Origin: an uncultured Dechloromonas sp. | Lineage (GTDB): Bacteria; Pseudomonadota; Gammaproteobacteria; Burkholderiales; Rhodocyclaceae | Length of the DNA: 33,886 nt | Direction of reading: 5' to 3' | Assembly (NCBI RefSeq): GCF_945957265.1 | Contig: NZ_CAMFKO010000041.1 | Coordinates: 1-33,886 of the forward strand | Part shown: positions 28,383 to 33,886 of the stretch, piece after piece | Layout of the letters: every line of letters starts with the position of its first letter | Numbering within the stretch: the first letter of the stretch is position 1 | Notes under the pieces: model-generated | Databases searched by the model: none | The model's input: only the letters and a program-made list of their open reading frames with translations | Told to the model about the DNA's origin: nothing | Translations under genes and position numbers: made by a program

Positions 28383-29136
28383 GGCTGTTGGTCAACACCG
28401 GCTGAGCTGGCAGACCGCACGCATCGATGCGTTGCAGGCACTGACTCCACGCGTCATGCGGGTGGTGCTGCGTCCTGACAGATGGGTTCGCCCGAGGCCG
28501 GGCCAGCATTTGGATGTCCGACTGACAGCGGAAGACGGCTATCAGGCACAACGGAGCTATTCACTCCTCTCACCTCCTCAACGTACCGGGCTCTATGAGC
28601 TTGGCATTGAGCGTTTGGACGATGGCGAAGTATCCACCTGGTTTCACGACAAGGCCCAGCACGGCGAAACGATTGAAGTCCTCGGACCGGTTGGAGGTCA
28701 TTTTGTGCTTGACGAGTCGAACACACGACCAGCCTTGCTGATTGGGGGAGGATCTGGCGTCGTTCCCCTTTTGTCCATGGCAGCGCAACGCGTGGGTGCA
28801 TACAGCCAAGCGCATACAACGCTGTTGGTTGCCGCACGCCATCTTGACGAAGTGTTGCTCTGGCCCACCCTGCAGCGATGGGAAGCGTTTACGCCGCGGT
28901 TTCGCAGCCGACTGGCGCTCTCGCGGGATACCTGTGCCCCGCGCGCACAGGACCACGTTGGCCGCATTGATGGAGCCGATGTTGCTTGGGCATTGCAGCA
29001 ATTGGGTGATGTGGCGACCGAATCTGCGCAGGTTTTCATCTGCGGGCGTAATGACTTTGTCGAGTCCATCGTTCATATGGTCACCGGGCTAAATGTGCCC
29101 GAGGTCTCCATCCGCACCGAGCGCTTCGGAAGTTGA
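28375..29136 (+). CDS. Ferredoxin-NADP reductase-like flavoprotein
   Basis: A 253-residue oxidoreductase of the ferredoxin-reductase group. FAD is bound by the R-x-Y-S motif at 60-63 (RSYSLLS), NAD(P) by GGGSGVVPLLSM at 124-135, and the C-terminal FICGRNDFVESI motif is typical. There is no 2Fe-2S domain. The gene overlaps the molybdoenzyme gene by eight bases, which strongly suggests that it is the electron donor: NAD(P)H to FAD to molybdenum. It acts in the cytosol. Confidence 0.88.
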   Translation: MDEAVGQHRLSWQTARIDALQALTPRVMRVVLRPDRWVRPRPGQHLDVRLTAEDGYQAQRSYSLLSPPQRTGLYELGIERLDDGEVSTWFHDKAQHGETIEVLGPVGGHFVLDESNTRPALLIGGGSGVVPLLSMAAQRVGAYSQAHTTLLVAARHLDEVLLWPTLQRWEAFTPRFRSRLALSRDTCAPRAQDHVGRIDGADVAWALQQLGDVATESAQVFICGRNDFVESIVHMVTGLNVPEVSIRTERFGS

Positions 29137-29157
29137 CTCTCTTTTTTCTCATCTGCC

Positions 29158-30366
29158 GTGACACCTGAAGACATCCGCCTAACCCGATACGTCTCTGTCC
29201 GTTCGCGCAGCGAACGTCTGTGTGCCCCTCTGAGTGCCGAGGACCATGTTCCCCAACCGGTTTCCGACGTCAGTCCGCCGAAGTGGCACTTGGCCCACAC
29301 CACGTGGTTCTTCGAGACTTTTGTCCTCGCGAAACAACAGCCGGACTATCGACTGTTCCATCCTCTGTATGGCTACCTGTTCAACAGCTACTACGAATCG
29401 GAGGGCGCTCACCTGGCACGCCCGCAGCGAGGGAGCTTGAGTCGCCCGACGGTGGCTGAGGTGATGGCGTATCGCGCGCATGTGGACGAGTCCATGCGCC
29501 GTATGCTGAAGGAACCACTGGAGCCCGCGGTCGCGGCCTTGGTAGAGCTGGGCATGCAGCATGAACAACAGCATCAGGAGTTGCTGATCACAGACATCAA
29601 GTACATCCTGGGCCACAACCCATTGCATCCGGCGTATGACCCTCTGGGCATCGGTCCCCAAGATGTGACGGCCGAACATGATGGAACCTGCCCACCACTG
29701 GACGATTGGCTTAGCGTCGAAGGGCAGACGATTCGCATGGGCCACCAGGGGCCAGGGTTCGCCTTCGACAACGAGTCGCCATCGCATTTGGCGCTCATTC
29801 AAGGAGTAGACATCCGTGTGGCGCTAGTCACCAATGATGAATACCTTCAGTTCATGCGCGACGGAGGATATCAGCGCCATTCGCTCTGGCATGCGGAAGG
29901 CTGGGACTGGGTGCAAACGCTTAAATTCCGTGCGCCGATGTACTGGCAGCCCGACCCTAACCAGCCTGACGGATGGGGTCATTACACGCTCCAGGGGGTG
30001 ATGCCGCTGACCAGTCAGGCACCAGTCACGCATGTCAGTTACTACGAGGCACACGCTTTCTGCGATTGGGCGGGGTGGCGATTGCCCACCGAGTTCGAGT
30101 GGGAAGCAGCGGCAAGCCGGTTCGACTGGGGGCGTCGATGGGAATGGACGCGCAGTGCCTATCAGCCCTATCCCGGTTTTGCCCGCAGCGAGGGCGCAGT
30201 GGGCGAATACAACGGGAAGTTCATGGTGAACCAGCAGGTCTTGCGCGGAGCGTCCTGGGCCACATCGCCGGGCCACGCCCGTTTGACATACCGGAACTTC
30301 TTTCACGCTCCGTTGCGTTGGCAGTTCACGGGCATCCGTCCTGTTCGCTCGCGGGAGTCCGCATGA
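29158..30366 (+). CDS. egtB: Ergothioneine biosynthesis sulfoxide synthase EgtB
   Basis: A 402-residue non-haem iron enzyme. The N-terminal DinB-like domain supplies the iron ligands His47 (HLAHTTWF), His135 and His139 (HEQQHQEL); the C-terminal formylglycine-generating-enzyme-like domain includes LPTEFEWEAAA, GEYNGKFMVNQQVLRGASW and YRNFFHAPLRWQFTGIR. It joins a thiol to trimethylhistidine with oxygen. Because no gene for EgtA or EgtC is present, cysteine or a thiol from elsewhere in the cell may be used. The start is GTG at 29158. SenA of selenoneine synthesis is a possible alternative, but no senB/senC neighbour is seen and egtD follows with ATGA overlap. Confidence 0.92.
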   Translation: MTPEDIRLTRYVSVRSRSERLCAPLSAEDHVPQPVSDVSPPKWHLAHTTWFFETFVLAKQQPDYRLFHPLYGYLFNSYYESEGAHLARPQRGSLSRPTVAEVMAYRAHVDESMRRMLKEPLEPAVAALVELGMQHEQQHQELLITDIKYILGHNPLHPAYDPLGIGPQDVTAEHDGTCPPLDDWLSVEGQTIRMGHQGPGFAFDNESPSHLALIQGVDIRVALVTNDEYLQFMRDGGYQRHSLWHAEGWDWVQTLKFRAPMYWQPDPNQPDGWGHYTLQGVMPLTSQAPVTHVSYYEAHAFCDWAGWRLPTEFEWEAAASRFDWGRRWEWTRSAYQPYPGFARSEGAVGEYNGKFMVNQQVLRGASWATSPGHARLTYRNFFHAPLRWQFTGIRPVRSRESA

Positions 30367-31340
30367 CTGATCGGGACAGACTGACGGAGCATGTTCTGCA
30401 AGGGTTGACGCGACCACAGAAGGCGCTCTCATCCGCTTGGTTCTACGACGATGAGGGCTCGCGCCTGTTTCAGCAGATCATGGCGCTGCCCGAGTACTAC
30501 CTCACACGCCTTGAGCACGAGCTGCTGCGCTCACGCGCGGATGAGCTTTCCCGGTGGATAGATCCTCGGTGCAGCCCGATCGATCTGATTGAACTGGGCA
30601 GCGGCGACGGGGCCAAAACGCTGTCGCTGTGCCAGGCACTGGCGCAACGTGAAGTGGATTGCATCTACAGGCCTATGGATGTGTCCGCACACGCCCTAGC
30701 GGATCTGAGCCGCCGCTTTGACACGTACCTCCCCCGCATGGCCATCGAACCGGTGCTGGGAGACTATTTCGAGCATTGGCCTCAGATTGCCGAAGGGCGA
30801 CGCCAGGTTGCAATGTTGCTGGGCAGCAATCTGGGCAACCTCGACGAACACGGTGCCGTCAAGCTGCTGCAGCGGGTGCATTCGCATTTGCGCCCGGGTG
30901 ACCTTGTGCTGCTTGGTCTGGATCTGGTCAAGGACCCGGCCATGTTGCGCGCAGCATACGACGATTCACAGGGCGTGACCGCTGCGTTCAATTTGAATCT
31001 GCTGACGCGGTTGAATCGCGAGTTGGGCATGGACTTCGATCTGACGAAATTTCGGCACTACGCCAGCTACTGTCCGCTGGAACACGTGGCCAGAAGCTTT
31101 CTGGTGAGCCAAGTTGACCAGGTGGTCCACAGCAGAACCCTTGACCGAGGGTTTGTATTCCATGCCGGGGAGACCATCTATACAGAGCAATCCCAGAAAT
31201 ACTCCCTGGCTTCAATCGAACACCTCGCACGCCGAAGCGGGTTTGACAACACCTGCACCCTGACCGACCCCCGAGGCTGGTACGCCATCACCGTCTGGCA
31301 CCGGCTACCGTTCACCCCAACGCAACAAACGTCGACCTGA
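30363..31340 (+). CDS. egtD: L-histidine N-alpha-methyltransferase EgtD
   Basis: A 325-residue SAM-dependent enzyme that trimethylates histidine to hercynine, the first step of ergothioneine synthesis. It shows the N-terminal block SSAWFYDDEGSRLFQQIMALPEYYLTR, SAM motif GSGDGAKT at 79-86, LLGSNLGNL with the histidine-binding Asn, and near the C terminus T-E-Q-S followed by QKYS, where Glu and Ser contact the substrate in known EgtD. It overlaps egtB by four bases. Confidence 0.95.
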   Translation: MTDRDRLTEHVLQGLTRPQKALSSAWFYDDEGSRLFQQIMALPEYYLTRLEHELLRSRADELSRWIDPRCSPIDLIELGSGDGAKTLSLCQALAQREVDCIYRPMDVSAHALADLSRRFDTYLPRMAIEPVLGDYFEHWPQIAEGRRQVAMLLGSNLGNLDEHGAVKLLQRVHSHLRPGDLVLLGLDLVKDPAMLRAAYDDSQGVTAAFNLNLLTRLNRELGMDFDLTKFRHYASYCPLEHVARSFLVSQVDQVVHSRTLDRGFVFHAGETIYTEQSQKYSLASIEHLARRSGFDNTCTLTDPRGWYAITVWHRLPFTPTQQTST

Positions 31341-31353
31341 AAAAGGAGTCCTA

Positions 31354-31800
31354 ATGAGCAACAAGACCCATCTGCGCCAGACCATGCTGGACCTTGCCGA
31401 AGGGCGCCTGCGGTTTGCTGAACAGACCTATGCGCAATACCTGGTCGGTGCGGCGGGCCGCGGAGATGAACCCAGTGAAAGCGATGCGGCGTCGCGGGCC
31501 GTCAACAATGCCGCTCTGGCGCAGGCGTTCGAATGCCCCATTCACGATCATCAGGAGGCCCTGGAAGTCTTACGTCAGATCGATTTCGGTCCCCGGGATT
31601 CGGTGGAGACAGGCGCCGTGGTTCGCATCGACGGGCGTTGGTTCGTGATTGCGGTTGCTAGCGATGCCTTCCAGTGCGACGGCAACACCTACATGGGAAT
31701 TTCCACCCAGGCGCCCATCTACGCAGCGATCGCAGATGCCCGAGCCGGTGATGTTGTCAGCTTCCGGCAACGCGAACTGCACATAGAGGAAGTCTTGTGA
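31354..31800 (+). CDS. GreA/GreB C-terminal-like protein
   Basis: A 148-residue soluble protein. The N-terminal helical part (1-70, LRQTMLDLAEGRLRFAEQTYAQYL) is followed by a beta-rich domain (about 80-148) with VETGAVVRIDGRWFVIAV, ISTQAPIYAAIADARAGDVVSFRQRELHIEEVL. The S-x-x-(S/A)-P-(I/L)-x-x-A-(I/L) and G-D-x-V pattern matches the FKBP-like C-terminal domain of transcription factors GreA and GreB, but the coiled coil that enters RNA polymerase is absent. It may bind RNA polymerase or only share the fold. AAAAGGAG precedes the ATG; it lies 13 bases after egtD. Confidence 0.7.
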   Translation: MSNKTHLRQTMLDLAEGRLRFAEQTYAQYLVGAAGRGDEPSESDAASRAVNNAALAQAFECPIHDHQEALEVLRQIDFGPRDSVETGAVVRIDGRWFVIAVASDAFQCDGNTYMGISTQAPIYAAIADARAGDVVSFRQRELHIEEVL

Positions 31801-31823
31801 TGCACCTCATTCGAGTCTGAACG

Positions 31824-32360
31824 ATGGGCGGCACGCTGCGCGACTTGGTCCGGCGCTTTCATGGCACAGGTCGACTTGGTGCCATCGTTCTGCGCCCGGA
31901 TCGCCTCAAGGACGCTGTGTCCGTGCAGGAGGCCAGGGCCGAACCGGGTCTCGGGCTGATTGGCGATCACCGCTCCCTGCGGCTTCGTCAGTCGGATGCG
32001 CAACGCCATCGCGAGCTGAGTCTGATCCAGGCTGAGCACCTCAGCTTGCTCGGGGTCTGGACGGGGCAAGCCCCAATTGCCCCGGAGCGTTTGCGGCGCA
32101 ACCTCGTGATCTCGGGGATCAACATCGCCGCGATGCATTCACCTTTCCGGGAAGAGCGCTTTGTCTGGCGAATTGGCGGTTCGGTCCGCATTGAAATCAC
32201 GGGGCCATGTCCTCCTTGTTCACGCATGGAGGACGAGCTCGGTGAAGGCGGTTACGCCGCGCTGCGTGGTCACGGGGGCGCCACGGCACGGATCGTCGTA
32301 GGTGGCGTGCTACGGGTTGGAGATACCGTTAACCTTGACGTTGAATCCACCGTGGGCTGA
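31824..32360 (+). CDS. MOSC-domain protein
   Basis: A 178-residue protein with a MOSC domain over most of its length. Typical parts are GLIGDHRSL, the RELSLIQAEHL block, RRNLVISGIN, and ITGPCPPCSRMEDELGEGGYAALRGHGGATARIVVGG, which hold the conserved cysteine. MOSC proteins bind the molybdenum cofactor or carry sulfur for it, and some (YiiM, YcbX) reduce N-hydroxylated compounds. Here it may serve the molybdoenzyme encoded at 27774. It lies 23 bases after the Gre-like gene and five before the transporter gene. Confidence 0.9.
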   Translation: MGGTLRDLVRRFHGTGRLGAIVLRPDRLKDAVSVQEARAEPGLGLIGDHRSLRLRQSDAQRHRELSLIQAEHLSLLGVWTGQAPIAPERLRRNLVISGINIAAMHSPFREERFVWRIGGSVRIEITGPCPPCSRMEDELGEGGYAALRGHGGATARIVVGGVLRVGDTVNLDVESTVG

Positions 32361-32365
32361 GAGCC

Positions 32366-33298
32366 ATGATCGAAGCAGAGCGTACGCCTGGGTTCCTCCA
32401 TCTTCTCCAGATGACCGGCGGTGCGTCGTGGTTGCACATGTGCATCCACCACCGCGAGACGGAAGGTTTTCTCTCGAGCGCGACCGGCCTGGACAAGCTG
32501 ATCGCCGCAGCGATGGTCTCTGAAGATACCCGGTCGCGGTTGCGCGTCCACGGGCAGGGTGTGATGGTTCTGCTCAAAGCGATGCATCTGAGAGCTGATG
32601 GAGTGGGGCATCCAGAGGACATGGTGTCCATGCGAATCTGGATTGATGAGCGTCGGGTTATCACGACCCGCGAGGAGGATGTGGATCCCATCCTCGAACT
32701 TGCAGAAGACATCTCTCAGGGGCGCGGCCCTGCAACGCCAGGTGACTTCCTTTGCGATCTCATCGAAGAGCACCTCGCGGAAGTTTCCGAGCAGGTCGAG
32801 ATGCTGGAGGATGGGGTGGATCTGATCGGCGGCCTTCTGGTTCAGCACCAGACGGAAGCGGCATGCCCGAGCATGGCCAATACCCAGACCGCGATCTCTG
32901 GCTTTCTTCGTCATCTTGGCCCCCAGCGAGCCGTTCTTCAAACGTTGACAACTCTCGTCGTCCCGCCGCTGAATATAAATCACCGAGGCCGACTGGAGGA
33001 GCACCTGAACCAGCTGTTGCGGTTGCTCGAAACGCTGGAGAATTTGCGTGACCGTATCGATATCCTCAGTGACCAGGCAAACCGCATTCAGGAGCGACAG
33101 CTGAATCAAAGCTCTTATGTTTTTGCCGTGGTATCCACAATCTTCTTGCCCTTGAACTTTGTCACTGGCCTGTTTGGCGCCAATCTTCTGGGACTGCCGT
33201 TCGCAGATGCCACCAATGGCTTCTGGGTGTTGGTAGGTCTTTGCTTACTAATGAGTGTTGGGTTGGTAGCGGTCTTTCGCTGGTTCAAATGGCTTTAG
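32366..33298 (+). CDS. CorA/ZntB-like divalent cation transporter
   Basis: A 310-residue protein with a long cytoplasmic N-terminal domain (1-245) that ends in a charged helix (LLRLLETLENLRDRIDILSDQANRIQERQLNQSSYVFAVV), and two C-terminal transmembrane helices (about 250-270 and 284-304). The loop motif after the first helix is usually GMN in CorA and GxN in ZntB; here it is GAN (GLFGANLLGLP). The ion is uncertain: zinc or magnesium. It is the last gene of the run and could supply or remove a metal needed by the zinc-containing MsrB domain, though this is speculation. Confidence 0.85.
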   Translation: MIEAERTPGFLHLLQMTGGASWLHMCIHHRETEGFLSSATGLDKLIAAAMVSEDTRSRLRVHGQGVMVLLKAMHLRADGVGHPEDMVSMRIWIDERRVITTREEDVDPILELAEDISQGRGPATPGDFLCDLIEEHLAEVSEQVEMLEDGVDLIGGLLVQHQTEAACPSMANTQTAISGFLRHLGPQRAVLQTLTTLVVPPLNINHRGRLEEHLNQLLRLLETLENLRDRIDILSDQANRIQERQLNQSSYVFAVVSTIFLPLNFVTGLFGANLLGLPFADATNGFWVLVGLCLLMSVGLVAVFRWFKWL

Positions 33299-33336
33299 TA
33301 GACGGTTTGTGGACTGTTTGAGATGTATCTTCGGAG

Positions 33337-33353
33337 CCGTCCATCAAGGACGG
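33337..33353. terminator. Small hairpin after the transporter gene
   Basis: CCGTCC at 33337-33342 pairs with GGACGG at 33348-33353 around ATCAA, 38 bases after the transporter stop. No T run follows. It may end the operon weakly. Confidence 0.35.
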
Positions 33354-33382
33354 GTGCGCTGTTAGGAAAAACGATACGTGCC

Positions 33383-33832
33383 TGTTGATTCATCAGCACA
33401 ACTGAGCCAGTGATCACGTCGAATACTGAGCCACTGGGTTGATGGATGTTCTGGCTACTCGGTTGTGGATAAGTCTATCGGGTCTGCTGCTTTTCGATCT
33501 CCTTTCTGAGCTTTTGCACGTGGCTTGGACGGTGCCGCGCCAGCGGCACTGGAGTGCTTGAATCGCCAGCTCTCATTGCCTGTCTCCACGATGTGGCAGT
33601 GGTGCGTGAGGCGGTCGAGCAAGGCGGTTGTCATCTTGGCGTCGCCGAAGACGCTGCTCCATTCCGAGAAGGTGAGGTTGGTGGTGATCACCACGCTCGT
33701 TCGCTCGTAGAGCTTGGAGAGCAGGTGGAACAGCATCGCACCGCCCGACTGCGTGAACGGCAGGTAGCCCAGTTCATCCAGGATCACCAGATCGACGTAC
33801 ATCAGCCGGTGTGCCAACTGCCCGGACTTGTT
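33383..33832 (-). mobile_element. IS21-family remnant
   Basis: The segment from the TG-starting sequence at 33383 to 33832 looks like one end of an IS21-family element: TGTTGATTCATCAGCA at the edge, two direct copies of ACTGAGCCA at 33401-33409 and 33425-33433 (24 bases apart, of the kind of multiple end repeats this family has), and a truncated istB. The other end and istA are missing because another element begins at 33833. Confidence 0.7.
33455..33832 (-). pseudogene. istB: IstB helper ATPase fragment (IS21 family)
   Basis: About 125 C-terminal residues of IstB. Walker B is [11 protein letters not shown], followed by [22 protein letters not shown], the strongly conserved [32 protein letters not shown] and a lysine-rich tail. 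IstB is normally about 250 residues and assists the IstA transposase in target choice. The N-terminal half with Walker A is missing: the native reading begins at [10 protein letters not shown], just where the GGGG sequence at 33833 starts, so the truncation comes from an insertion. Confidence 0.88.
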
Positions 33833-33886
33833 GGGGTCTCCTCGTTTTCAGTGCAATAAGTGACGGTACGAAAAGCTAGCACTGGC
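33833..33886 (+). mobile_element. Left end of a Tn3-family element, IS1071-like
   Basis: The last 54 bases begin GGGGTCTCCTCGTTTTC and contain GCAATAAGTGACGGTACG, which I recall as the start of the long (about 110 bp) IS1071 terminal repeat. The GGGG on the left side means the body extends beyond the window. It lies exactly at the break of istB. The identification is from memory and only part of the repeat is visible. Confidence 0.6.

Noticed and set aside
29158..31340. Selenoneine cluster (SenA type) instead of ergothioneine
   Set aside because: No selenosugar synthase or SelD-like gene is adjacent, and EgtD is directly overlapped; SelO in the same run is an AMPylase and no sign of selenium metabolism.

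Overview
The window is GC-rich DNA from a betaproteobacterium. The left part (1 to about 20,400) looks like the chromosome of a Rhodocyclales member of the Dechloromonas/Azonexus type. That placement rests on overall protein character (EttA, YaeQ, RlhA, a QseE/GlrK-lipoprotein-GlrR operon, a FeeM-type acyltransferase, a small cysteine-rich protein behind a rhodanese); no search was run. The right part (about 20,400 to 33,886) is acquired DNA bounded by transposon ends.

Left part in order: the 5' portion of a tRNA-Arg(ACG); a stand-alone lipoyl-domain protein; a secreted BON-domain protein; a tightly overlapping operon glrK - outer-membrane lipoprotein - glrR; a bactofilin; a FeeM-like acyltransferase; ettA with a strong terminator; an AraC regulator with an antibiotic-biosynthesis-type monooxygenase, of lower GC; a small unknown gene; a methyltransferase coupled to rlhA; a second methyltransferase; a zinc-ribbon protein; an HflX-type GTPase; yaeQ; a periplasmic rhodanese with an overlapping small Cys-rich gene; and a 1046-residue hybrid sensor kinase preceded by a truncated ABC-type substrate-binding protein.

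The most striking regulatory pattern is at the two ends of the glr operon. Both flanking genes (BON protein and bactofilin) have a sigma-54 type -24/-12 element of almost the same sequence (TGGCAC-N5-TCGCA). Upstream of each lie palindromes of the form TGTC-N10-GACA, the site known for GlrR in enterobacteria: two perfect copies before the bactofilin and one with a single mismatch before the BON gene. This suggests a local GlrR/sigma-54 envelope regulon whose targets are a cytoskeletal bactofilin and a periplasmic BON protein.

Right part: a 38-bp Tn21-type Tn3-family terminal repeat at 20,768 interrupts a coiled-coil gene. Inward of it come a self-regulated promoter and a RelB-type antitoxin without its toxin, then a same-strand, largely overlapping run of genes to 33,298: msrA, a CPGC thioredoxin-like protein, selO, a thioredoxin-like/MsrB fusion, an alpha/beta-hydrolase/OsmC fusion, a DUF427 protein, a MerA-like flavoprotein, a cytosolic sulfite-oxidase-fold molybdoenzyme with its own ferredoxin-reductase-like partner, egtB, egtD, a GreA/GreB C-terminal-like protein, a MOSC protein and a CorA/ZntB-like transporter. 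Together these read as a mobile sulfur-redox protection island: repair of methionine sulfoxide (R and S), peroxide and disulfide handling, AMPylation by SelO, and ergothioneine synthesis. The window ends in an IS21-family remnant (istB fragment) cut by what looks like the end of an IS1071-type element.
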